Made by a program: the position numbers and the translations under genes | Notes under the pieces: model-generated | Seen by the model: only the letters and a program-made list of their open reading frames with translations | Databases searched by the model: none | Told to the model about the DNA's origin: nothing | Shown: piece by piece, positions 7,159 through 14,694 of the stretch | Layout: each line of letters opens with the position of its first letter | Position numbering within the stretch: position 1 is the stretch's first letter | Assembly: GCA_032250585.1 (NCBI GenBank) | Contig: JAVVFH010000016.1 | Location: 1 to 29,233, forward strand | Reading direction: 5' to 3' | Source: JAVVFH01 sp032250585 | Lineage (GTDB): Bacteria > Pseudomonadota > Gammaproteobacteria > Xanthomonadales > SZUA-36 | DNA length: 29,233 bases

Positions 7159-9465
7159 ATGTTCAAGCGGTCCCTAATTAGCAACGGTTGTTCCTTTATG
7201 CGGGTTGGCGCTATCGGTAATCGGAGATTATCGGCCCGGGTTGCGGTGGCGTTCATGTTGGCCTGCTGTCTGGGTTTACCGGTTCCGGTCTTTGCGCAGA
7301 GCGCCCTCGAGGAAGTCATCGTGACGGCGCAAAAGCGCGAGGAGAATCTGCAGGACGTATCGATTTCGATTTCGGTGCTGACGGCCGACCAGTTGGAGAA
7401 CTTCAGGATCGAACAGCCCGCCGATCTTGCGAATTTCACGCCCGGCCTTTCGGTCACGACCGGAAACTCCGGCGATCCCATATTCGCGCTCCGCGGCATC
7501 GGCATGAACAATGGCGAGAGCAATCAGAACCCCTCCGTGACGCCCTATATCGATGAAGTGGCGCTGCCGTCGATCGTGATGCTCGGGTTCCAACTTTTTG
7601 ATCTGGAGCGGGTCGAGGTGCTCAAAGGTCCCCAGGGAACGCTTTACGGGCGTAATATCACGGGCGGCGCGATCAATTTCGTGACGCGCAAGCCGACCCA
7701 CGAGTTCGATGCCTCCGTTCGCGCCAACTACGGCCGTTTCGATCTTGTGGAACTCGAAGCCGCGGTCGGGGGTGGCGTGACGGATACTCTGGCCGTTCGG
7801 CTGGGGGCCCATTCCACCACGCGCGACGGCTGGCAGAACGTGCTGTTGGGTCCGGACGCCGGCGACCTCGACAGCGATAACGGCGCCATTGACCGTCAGG
7901 CAGTGAGAGGGGCCGTGCTGTGGACGCCCACCGAGAACTTCGACTTGACGTTTACCGCCGATCTTGGTCTCAGCAAATCGGAAGTGCTGGCCTATGAACA
8001 CGCCGGCAACGTGCTGCAGGACGGGTCGGGCTTGTGTTCCTTCCCGATGACAGGTATCCGCAACGAAGAGGAATGCGCGTCATTTGCCATCCGCCGTGAT
8101 GCGGTGGGCGGCGACCCGGTGACGGGTGAAGTGGAAATTGTGTCGGACCCTGATACCGGTCCAAGAACGACCTTCGGCAGCTTTTCGTTCGGCAACATTG
8201 ACGATGTCGAGTCGTGGGGTCTCAACAACAACATGAACTGGGCGTTTAACAACATGGTGCTGACGTCGGTGACCGGTTACCGCGAGCTCGACCGGGAAAC
8301 CGGCGGCGACAATGGTTCGCCGTTCATTGTCAGCGATACCTTCCGCGCGCAGGAAGTCGATTTGTTCACACAGGAACTGCGCCTTTCTTCAGATGAGAGC
8401 TGGGGTGATTTGCGCTGGGTCCTGGGTGCCTATTACAGTGAAGACGAGATTAGCGATTTCGTGCTTTTCAACTTCAGGGATCACATCGATTTTTCCGCCC
8501 TTTTCGACTCGACGTTCTTCCAGAAGACCGAGGACATCGCGGTTTTTGGCCATGCGGAATGGCAGTTCGACGAGAATTGGAAATTGATCGGCGGCTTACG
8601 GTATACCGATGAAGACCGGTTTTTTAGATACAGTGGCTTTGTCGAGGGAGGCGGCCCCGTTCCGCTCCCGTTTTTCGAAGACTCGGTAAATGCGACGGAA
8701 GTGACCGGCAAGCTGGGCCTTGACTATCAGCCCAACGAAGACTATCTGTTCTACGGCAGTATCAGCCGGGGTTTCAAAGGCCCGGGCTTTCCCGCAACCA
8801 TCGCATTTTCAATACCGCAGATCTTGCCGTTCGATACGGAAGAACTTATCGCTTACGAAGTCGGTATGAAGTCGACACTCGCAAACAACAGCCTCGTGTT
8901 CAACGCCGCAGGCTATTACTACGATTGGGAGAATCTGCAGGCGACGACGGCAGTAACCCGCGAAGGCATTCGGCTGATCGTGTTGGCCAATGCCGGAAAC
9001 GCCCGCGTGTTCGGCGCTGAGGCCGAAGCATCGTGGTTTCCCACCAGTGAGTTTTCACTGCGGGTAGGCGTCAACCTGATGGACGCGGAGATCACCAGCG
9101 GTGAGTTCGATGGCGACACGCCGGTTCAAACGCCGACTTTCTCTTCCAGCCTGATTGCGACCTATGAATTCAGCGAGCCCATAGCCAACGTGCGGCCTTT
9201 CGCCCAACTCGACTACAGTTACCGGTCCGAAATCGAGCTCGCTTTGGCGAATAATGTTGAGGAACAGGATGGCTATGGGCTGCTGGGGCTGCGCGCAGGC
9301 GTGCGCTCGATCGATGAAAAATGGGAAGCTTCGCTTTGGGTTCGCAACCTGACCGACAAGCTCTACAAGGGCAGTCAGTTCGGTGCGGGATCGACGTTTT
9401 TGCCGAGCCGCATCGTCTATGCCGAGCCGCGAACCTACGGGGCGTCTCTCAGCTACAACTTCTGA
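7159..9465 (+). CDS. TonB-dependent outer-membrane receptor (second of the pair)
   Basis: A 768-residue receptor. The ATG at 7159 is chosen because AGGAGG lies six bases upstream (7147-7152); an in-frame GTG at 7090 would add 23 polar residues before the signal peptide and has no comparable site. A Sec signal with core VAVAFMLACCLGL ends at VFAQS. It is followed by a TonB-box-like ALEEVIVTAQKR, plug hallmarks FALRGIGMN and VLKGPQGTLYGRNITGGAI, and a barrel ending in SLSYNF with the classical terminal Phe. It is a close paralogue of the divergent receptor, sharing the loop CSF....GIRNEEECASF whose two Cys may form a disulfide. It is followed after 76 bp by two secreted amidohydrolases, so co-transcription is likely and the ligand is probably their substrate. 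Confidence 0.94.
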   Translation: MFKRSLISNGCSFMRVGAIGNRRLSARVAVAFMLACCLGLPVPVFAQSALEEVIVTAQKREENLQDVSISISVLTADQLENFRIEQPADLANFTPGLSVTTGNSGDPIFALRGIGMNNGESNQNPSVTPYIDEVALPSIVMLGFQLFDLERVEVLKGPQGTLYGRNITGGAINFVTRKPTHEFDASVRANYGRFDLVELEAAVGGGVTDTLAVRLGAHSTTRDGWQNVLLGPDAGDLDSDNGAIDRQAVRGAVLWTPTENFDLTFTADLGLSKSEVLAYEHAGNVLQDGSGLCSFPMTGIRNEEECASFAIRRDAVGGDPVTGEVEIVSDPDTGPRTTFGSFSFGNIDDVESWGLNNNMNWAFNNMVLTSVTGYRELDRETGGDNGSPFIVSDTFRAQEVDLFTQELRLSSDESWGDLRWVLGAYYSEDEISDFVLFNFRDHIDFSALFDSTFFQKTEDIAVFGHAEWQFDENWKLIGGLRYTDEDRFFRYSGFVEGGGPVPLPFFEDSVNATEVTGKLGLDYQPNEDYLFYGSISRGFKGPGFPATIAFSIPQILPFDTEELIAYEVGMKSTLANNSLVFNAAGYYYDWENLQATTAVTREGIRLIVLANAGNARVFGAEAEASWFPTSEFSLRVGVNLMDAEITSGEFDGDTPVQTPTFSSSLIATYEFSEPIANVRPFAQLDYSYRSEIELALANNVEEQDGYGLLGLRAGVRSIDEKWEASLWVRNLTDKLYKGSQFGAGSTFLPSRIVYAEPRTYGASLSYNF

Positions 9466-9541
9466 TCGGCACGCAGGATGTCGATCTCACGAGCTGGGAG
9501 AAAAACAGCCGCACTGAAAATGGCCGCAGGGATTTAAAAAT

Positions 9542-10921
9542 ATGTTGAAATACTTCGTTGAAAAGGCTCTTTTGCTGACTCTGATGGTGATGCTGCCGGC
9601 GGCGGGTCCGCTGGCAGCGGAGTCCGCTGACAACTGGCGGACGACCGACGATACGCGCAAGGTGCCGCTGCCGCCGTCCGACCGTTCCGCTGATCCCGTG
9701 CTGCTTATCGAGGGCGGCGTCTTGATCGATGGTCTGGGCGGAAAACCGGTCGCCGACGCGGTGCTGGTCGTGCGCGGTGATCGCATCGTCGCAGCCGGGT
9801 CTGCGGGAAAGGTCGCCATTCCAGACCGGGTCGACCAGCGAATCGATGCGAGCGGCCTGTTCATCTCGCCGGGTCTGATCGACCTGCACATTCATTTCAC
9901 GCAACAGCGGGGCGAAGAATTTACCCGTTACCGTGATTCCGCCGCGGCGGCCGCGATACGCGGAACCCTGCTGCTTTCCCAGTTCCTGGATGCCGGCATC
10001 ACGGCGGTCAGGGACGTGGGCACTGTCGATGACGTCGCGCTGCGCATCAAGGAAGCTGTTGCGCGTGGCCTCGTGGACGGCCCGCGCGTGCTGTGGAGCG
10101 GGCAACTGATTGCCGCTCGCGGGGGCCATGGCAATGAAATCACCTCGACGGCAACGGGCCGCCCAAAAAGCCTTGCAGACAGCGGGCGAGTCCGCGTTGC
10201 CAACGGCCCATGGGACTGGCGGCTGGCCGTGCGCGAGCAGATCCGCATGCATGCCGACTGGATCAAGTTGACCGCCCCCTATACGCGGGAGGAAATTACC
10301 GCCGCGGTGGACGAGGCCCATCTTCACGAGATCCCGGTGACCGTCGACTCTTTCGGAAAGTTCACGCTGTGGGCGGCCGAGGCCGGAATCGACTCCATCG
10401 AGCATCCGCTGGACATGGATTCTGACATCATCAAGGCAATGGCCAAAAACGGCACGGATTTCGTACCCACGATCACCGCTTTTTATAATGTACTCACTAC
10501 GGGATACCCGACGGCCGGCATCGGCGGCGGCGGTTTTTATCACACCATGTCCCGGCGCTTTCCGCTCGATCACGATCAACACATCGACATGGTCCGCCAA
10601 GCCCACCGGGCGGGGGTCGCGATCGGCGTTGGCACGGACATCCCATTCGAAAACGATAAGCGTTACCCGGAGGCCTATTACCGGGAGCTGGGTTTTTTGA
10701 AGGATGCCGGGATGTCCGATCAAGAGGTGCTGGCCGCCGCTACCCGCGTCGGTGCGGAAATTCTTGGCTTGGGCGACAAGCTCGGAACGCTGGAGCCGGG
10801 CAAGCTGGCCGACATCCTGATCTCGGGCTCGAACCCGCTCGAAGACATTCAGAACCTGCGGGACGTGCGTTACGTGTTCGCGGGCGGCAAGCGGGTTCGT
10901 CAGACAGCAGGCGGAAATTGA
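9542..10921 (+). CDS. Secreted amidohydrolase (imidazolonepropionase/prolidase-like superfamily member), atypical metal site
   Basis: A 459-residue protein with a signal peptide (core about residues 9-24, ending LAAES). It has the amidohydrolase-superfamily TIM barrel with its N- and C-terminal beta-sandwich strands. Visible metal or active-site residues are the HxH pair H116/H118 (LIDLHIHF), K242 in WIKLT (the position of the carboxylated Lys), H288 in SIEHP and D366 in GTDIP. The strand-5 site, usually VxHAHG in this group, reads VDSFG (D269-S270-F271), so the expected His is missing. Family reactions are hydrolysis of cyclic or linear amides, including dipeptides such as Xaa-Pro. The second amidohydrolase starts 47 bp downstream. 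Fold certain, substrate unknown. Confidence 0.88.
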   Translation: MLKYFVEKALLLTLMVMLPAAGPLAAESADNWRTTDDTRKVPLPPSDRSADPVLLIEGGVLIDGLGGKPVADAVLVVRGDRIVAAGSAGKVAIPDRVDQRIDASGLFISPGLIDLHIHFTQQRGEEFTRYRDSAAAAAIRGTLLLSQFLDAGITAVRDVGTVDDVALRIKEAVARGLVDGPRVLWSGQLIAARGGHGNEITSTATGRPKSLADSGRVRVANGPWDWRLAVREQIRMHADWIKLTAPYTREEITAAVDEAHLHEIPVTVDSFGKFTLWAAEAGIDSIEHPLDMDSDIIKAMAKNGTDFVPTITAFYNVLTTGYPTAGIGGGGFYHTMSRRFPLDHDQHIDMVRQAHRAGVAIGVGTDIPFENDKRYPEAYYRELGFLKDAGMSDQEVLAAATRVGAEILGLGDKLGTLEPGKLADILISGSNPLEDIQNLRDVRYVFAGGKRVRQTAGGN

Positions 10922-10928
10922 AGAGCTG

Positions 10929-10947
10929 ATGCACAGCCCTTGTGCAT
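10929..10947 (+). other. Intercistronic hairpin between the two amidohydrolase genes
   Basis: ATGCACA (10929-10935) and TGTGCAT (10941-10947) form a perfect 7-bp stem with loop GCCCT, lying between the stop of the first amidohydrolase and the AAGGAG of the second. It lacks a T-run. It may be a processing or stability element that adjusts relative expression of the pair. Confidence 0.4.
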
Positions 10948-10968
10948 TGATCACGAAGGAGAAAAAAC

Positions 10969-12546
10969 ATGAAATCGCGCGCATCTGACGCCCTGAAACT
11001 GCAGCTGGCGTATGGTTTGTCATTCGTACTGTTGGCGATGACACTGGGCCAGGCACTGGCAGCAGAGGAGAGCCCGTCGAGAATCCTGGGGCCCCAGGAA
11101 CCGCCGTTTGAGCCACGCCACCCGATCGCGATCGTTGGCGGAGACCTGATCGATGCCACCGGTGCCGCGCCGAAGCTGCGTTACACGGTGGTGATCGAAA
11201 ACGACCGGATCACCCGCGTCGGCCCGGTGGAAGAAGTCGATGTTCCGGCGGGTGCGCAGGTTATCAACGCGGAAGGCATGACCATCATGCCCGGCATCAT
11301 CAATTCCAATCAACACCTACAACTCAATCCGCTTTACCCCGCGCCCACCGCCGACTTGCCGGTGGAAGTCCTGCAGGCGAGATGGGAAGAGACTTTTGCG
11401 CGCATGCCGAATCGGGCCTATGTCTACCTGATGCAGGGCGTGACCAGCATGCGCCAGACCAGCGGCCCGGCCAAGCGCATTCTCGAGGTGAAAAATGCGA
11501 TCGACGCCGGGGAAATCGCCGGACCGCGGATTTTTCTGGGCGGCGCGCTGTTCATGAGCAAACAGCATTTCGAGCACTATATCGAAGAGAACAACACGCC
11601 GCCGGGCGCCGTCGACTGGCTGCGTAACGATTTTGCCTACAACGTCATGTACGATATCGAAGAGGCGACGGATCGCTTCCTCGGCCCCGAGTTCAATTAC
11701 TGGAAGCTGTACATGTCCGATGAGGTCTATGACGGCAGCAACGATTTCTCGGACGAGGAATTGAGGTACATCATCGACAAGGCCCATCGAAACGGCAAAA
11801 TCATAGACGTTCACGCCGGCCCCCATAATCCGGGTCTGCGCCGAATGTTGAAATTCGATATCGACACGCTCGAGCACCCTTTTTACGGTCACATTCTCGT
11901 GGAAGAAGACATCATTCGCGGTTACGTGGAAAAGGACGTCATCGTCGACACCCTGCTGCGCGTGATGGTGACGGGCGCTGAAAACGCAGCCAACCCCCAC
12001 GCTTTCAACGAGACGCTCTTTATCATGTCGATGGAGCCGAAGGAATACCGGCTGCTGATGCGCTATCGCGACAAGATGCTGTTCAACAAAAGGAATCCGG
12101 ACGCTTCCGGGCTGCCCATTTACCAGAGTGACAAGGCCACTCTCGAAGGCCGGGCTGGCGGTGGCGACACCTTTGGCTTGTCCGGTCCGTCCTATGAGCA
12201 GATGCAGGAACGCCGCGCCGTTTCGCACCAGAACATGCGCCGCTTCATCCGCGCCGGGGCGAAATTTTCCCTGGGTACAGACACCCCGTCGTTTCTCAAT
12301 TTCCAGCAGCAGGACCCGAATGCGCGGGAATACGCGTACATGGTGGAAGAGGGCATGACGCCGATGAACGCGATTATCGCGGCTACCCGCCACGGCGCCG
12401 AAGCGCTGGGCTTGCAGGATGAACTGGGAACCATCGAAGAAGGTAAACTGGCGGACGTGATCGTCGTTGCCGGTAATCCCCTGGCCGACCTGGAGGCGCT
12501 GAAAAGCATCTACGTGGTGATCAAGGACGGGGTCCGCTACAAGTAG
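10969..12546 (+). CDS. Second secreted amidohydrolase, HxH motif changed to NQH
   Basis: A 525-residue protein, start supported by AAGGAG seven bases upstream. The Sec signal (core about 13-28) ends LGQALAAEE. The amidohydrolase fold is shown by the N-terminal sandwich (VVIENDRITRVGPVEEV), the barrel and the C-terminal GTIEEGKLADVIVVAGNPL segment typical of imidazolonepropionase-like enzymes. Candidate active-site residues are K246 (WKLYM), H282 (DVHAGPH), H303 (TLEHP) and D438 (GTDTP). The first metal motif, normally HxH, is N114-Q115-H116, so one alpha-metal ligand is absent. The protein may bind a single metal, use Asn as a weak ligand, or act with the adjacent paralogue. It probably shares a transcript and substrate pathway with the gene before it. 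Confidence 0.86.
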   Translation: MKSRASDALKLQLAYGLSFVLLAMTLGQALAAEESPSRILGPQEPPFEPRHPIAIVGGDLIDATGAAPKLRYTVVIENDRITRVGPVEEVDVPAGAQVINAEGMTIMPGIINSNQHLQLNPLYPAPTADLPVEVLQARWEETFARMPNRAYVYLMQGVTSMRQTSGPAKRILEVKNAIDAGEIAGPRIFLGGALFMSKQHFEHYIEENNTPPGAVDWLRNDFAYNVMYDIEEATDRFLGPEFNYWKLYMSDEVYDGSNDFSDEELRYIIDKAHRNGKIIDVHAGPHNPGLRRMLKFDIDTLEHPFYGHILVEEDIIRGYVEKDVIVDTLLRVMVTGAENAANPHAFNETLFIMSMEPKEYRLLMRYRDKMLFNKRNPDASGLPIYQSDKATLEGRAGGGDTFGLSGPSYEQMQERRAVSHQNMRRFIRAGAKFSLGTDTPSFLNFQQQDPNAREYAYMVEEGMTPMNAIIAATRHGAEALGLQDELGTIEEGKLADVIVVAGNPLADLEALKSIYVVIKDGVRYK

Positions 12547-12602
12547 GTAGCATCGCGGTATTGGCTGGCCTGCGGCCACGCTTTCAGATATAAGGAGTGG
12601 TG

Positions 12603-13085
12603 ATGCGGGAGATTTTTATCAGGGAGCCGGTTTCCCAATTGTCGGCTCGATGCGTTTTGCTGGATGAGCAAGCGCCGCTGTCCGCCGAGTTTCTTTGGCA
12701 GTTGGCGTTGAATCGGTCGACCTTTGAGGCAATCCACGCGATCTGGACCGGCCCGGAGCTTTCCTGTCCGCTGCCGGCGAGTGTCTTGCCGGCGGCACTT
12801 GCCGAGTCTGTGATTCCGAGTGAAAATGCGACCTCCTATCCGGAATCCGGAGAGATCGTGCTCGCCTCGATAGCGGCCGGTTCGGTCAAGGGGCTGCCGC
12901 CCGGAAACTTTTTCGACCTGGGATTCTTTTATGGGCCGGGCGGCCGACTGCTGATGCCGTTCGGCTGGATCCAGGCGAACGTCTGTGCGAAAGTCGTGCC
13001 GCAGGATGTCGCCGCGTTCCAGGCCGATATGAAAACCATTCGGAGCAATGGCGTGTGTAACATCACGATTGAGCCAGCAGCGTGA
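12603..13085 (+). CDS. DUF3830-like cyclophilin-fold protein
   Basis: A 160-residue cytoplasmic protein; no signal peptide. The ATG at 12603 is preferred over two in-frame GTGs at 12597 and 12600 because AAGGAG (12592-12597) sits five bases before it. The string AIHAIWTGPELSCPLP followed by SENATSYPESGEIVLAS matches what I know of the DUF3830 family, whose members have a cyclophilin-like barrel and sit beside hydantoinase, amidohydrolase or decarboxylase genes. The biochemical role of the family is not established. Its place between the amidohydrolases and the transporter suggests it handles the same substrate or an intermediate in the cytoplasm. Confidence 0.7.
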   Translation: MREIFIREPVSQLSARCVLLDEQAPLSAEFLWQLALNRSTFEAIHAIWTGPELSCPLPASVLPAALAESVIPSENATSYPESGEIVLASIAAGSVKGLPPGNFFDLGFFYGPGGRLLMPFGWIQANVCAKVVPQDVAAFQADMKTIRSNGVCNITIEPAA

Positions 13086-13137
13086 CGGCATCGTGGGTGA
13101 CCTGCCGTTTTTCCAGGCGTAGTGCGAGGGTAACTTC

Positions 13138-14019
13138 TTGGCAATCATAGACAACGTACTGCTGCCCGGATCGCTTTGGCTGATCATGTTTTCCATGGGC
13201 CTGAGCCTCACGATCGAGGATTTTCAGCGTATCAACCGTAATCGCCGCGCACTGTTTGTCGGCGTCGGCAGCATGCTGATCGTGCCGCCCGTGATCGGCG
13301 TGTTGCTGGCCACCTTTTTTGCACCAACGCCGGCGCTGGCGGTGGGCTTTGTCCTGTTGGCAACCTGTCCGGGCGGGATGCTTTCAAACCTGATGACCGA
13401 CCTGGCGAAAGGGGATCTGGCCCTTTCCCTGTCGCTGAGCATTCTGGTGAGCATGATCTATATCCTGGTCATCCCTTTTTATGCCCATTTCGCGCTGCTG
13501 TATTTAATGGGCGTCGAGGAGCAGGTCAGTGTCCCGCTGCTCGAGTTCATCTGGAAGATCTTCAGCATCACGCTGATTCCAGCCTCGCTGGGCCTGTTGG
13601 TGCGAACGTTCAGGTCTGAACTGGCGATCCGGATCAAGACTTACGTAAAAATTGGCGGCACGTCCATTTTGCTTGTTGCGTTCGGTTCCATCCTCTACGA
13701 TCAAATTCCCGTTCTGGTGGAACATTTCAACAGCCTGTTTGGTATTACGCTGGGCATGAATCTTTTGAATCTTGCGGTTGCCCTGGGCTTGAGCGCCGGC
13801 TTTGCGCTGGTTGCTCCGGAGCGTGTGGCAATCGGTATCGAGCATATGATCCGGCAGGAAGGCACGGCGATTTACATTGCGGTTACAATTGTCGGCAGCC
13901 GGGAAATGTCTTTGCCCATGATAATGAATACCCCGGTCGCGTTGTTTTTGTGCATCGCGTTTGTGATCCTTTCCCGAAGGTCATTGTCCCGGCATCGAGC
14001 GGCGACAGTTACCGGGTGA
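13138..14019 (+). CDS. BASS-family (bile acid:sodium symporter-like) inner-membrane transporter
   Basis: A 293-residue, very hydrophobic protein with about nine or ten membrane segments. The segment LATCPGGMLSNLMTDLAKGDLA (residues 75-96) is the signature CPGG..SN....AKGD of BASS transporters. The start is a TTG: GAGGG (13126-13130) lies seven bases upstream and an in-frame stop lies at 13120-13122; the first ATG would fall inside the first membrane segment. Family role: sodium-coupled uptake of organic anions such as bile acids, pantoate or pyruvate. In the second discontinuous helix the usual E-x-x-x-Q sodium-site pair reads E235...R239-Q240, so ion coupling may differ. It is the probable inner-membrane importer of this locus. 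Confidence 0.85.
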   Translation: MAIIDNVLLPGSLWLIMFSMGLSLTIEDFQRINRNRRALFVGVGSMLIVPPVIGVLLATFFAPTPALAVGFVLLATCPGGMLSNLMTDLAKGDLALSLSLSILVSMIYILVIPFYAHFALLYLMGVEEQVSVPLLEFIWKIFSITLIPASLGLLVRTFRSELAIRIKTYVKIGGTSILLVAFGSILYDQIPVLVEHFNSLFGITLGMNLLNLAVALGLSAGFALVAPERVAIGIEHMIRQEGTAIYIAVTIVGSREMSLPMIMNTPVALFLCIAFVILSRRSLSRHRAATVTG

Positions 14020-14098
14020 GGGCTTGGCAGCCAGGACCGTTGCGTCTGAACCGCCTGTCACGGTCGAGAAGTTAACGAGACCCAATAATCGATGGTCT

Positions 14099-14112
14099 GC
14101 TGGCATGCCAGC
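14099..14112. promoter_or_regulatory. Palindrome upstream of the MarR gene, candidate operator
   Basis: GCTGGCATGCCAGC is a perfect 14-bp palindrome 32 bp before the MarR start codon, in the 125-bp gap after the transporter. MarR regulators commonly bind palindromes of this size next to their own gene, so autoregulation is plausible. It is more GC-rich than most MarR sites. Confidence 0.35.
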
Positions 14113-14144
14113 CCGGACCCGCACCAGAACGTTAATGGAATGAC

Positions 14145-14636
14145 ATGACTGATAAAAAGAACAGAAACCTGCCCAGCCATCTCGATCCGGCGAAACGCGA
14201 CTTCGACCTGTTTCTTTCGCCGTTTTATCTGGTCGCCCATGCCGATTTCAAATACCACGAGGATCTCGACAAAGCGATCGCAAAATTTGGCCTCGACCGG
14301 GCTACGTATCGGCTACTGACCGTGCTGATGCGGCGCAGCCCGATCAATATCAAAACCCTGGCAACGCTGGCGCTGCTCAAACGCTCGACGGCCAGTCGGG
14401 CACTGGATCGAATGCGGCGGGACGGTCTGGTCAAACACTACCTCAACAAGGATGATAACCGGATCACGGATGTTCATCTGACGGAAGAAGGCCGTGATTT
14501 GGCAGAAAAGGTGATGCAGTTGGGCAGCCGGCAGGTCAAAAGAGCCGTTGAGGGGCTCGACGAAGCGCAGTTGCAGGAATTGACCGTCTTGCTCAGGCAT
14601 TTGGTGAACAATCTCAGCAAGCTGCCCATCGAGTAA
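14145..14636 (+). CDS. MarR-family transcriptional regulator
   Basis: A 163-residue protein with the MarR winged-helix layout: N-terminal dimerisation helix, helix-turn-helix in LATLALLKRSTASRALDRMRRDGLV, and a beta-wing RITDVHLTEEGRDLAEKV followed by C-terminal dimerisation helices. Family role: dimeric repressor released by small aromatic or acidic ligands. It lies inside the plus-strand catabolic cluster, between the transporter and the FAD oxidase, so it is the likely local regulator, with the pathway substrate as possible inducer (inference). No strong Shine-Dalgarno sequence; TGGAATGAC precedes the ATG. Confidence 0.88.
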   Translation: MTDKKNRNLPSHLDPAKRDFDLFLSPFYLVAHADFKYHEDLDKAIAKFGLDRATYRLLTVLMRRSPINIKTLATLALLKRSTASRALDRMRRDGLVKHYLNKDDNRITDVHLTEEGRDLAEKVMQLGSRQVKRAVEGLDEAQLQELTVLLRHLVNNLSKLPIE

Positions 14637-14694
14637 TGGTCTTGGTAACCTGCCGCACGATAAGTAAGCCGCACCGGACGAACGTGCGTTCGCT

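Noticed and set aside
9449..11116. Long minus-strand open frame (555 codons) opposite the first amidohydrolase
   Set aside because: Antisense to a gene with signal peptide and conserved motifs; no recognisable protein features.
11317..12579. Minus-strand open frame opposite the second amidohydrolase
   Set aside because: Antisense shadow; His-rich, low-information translation with no family match.
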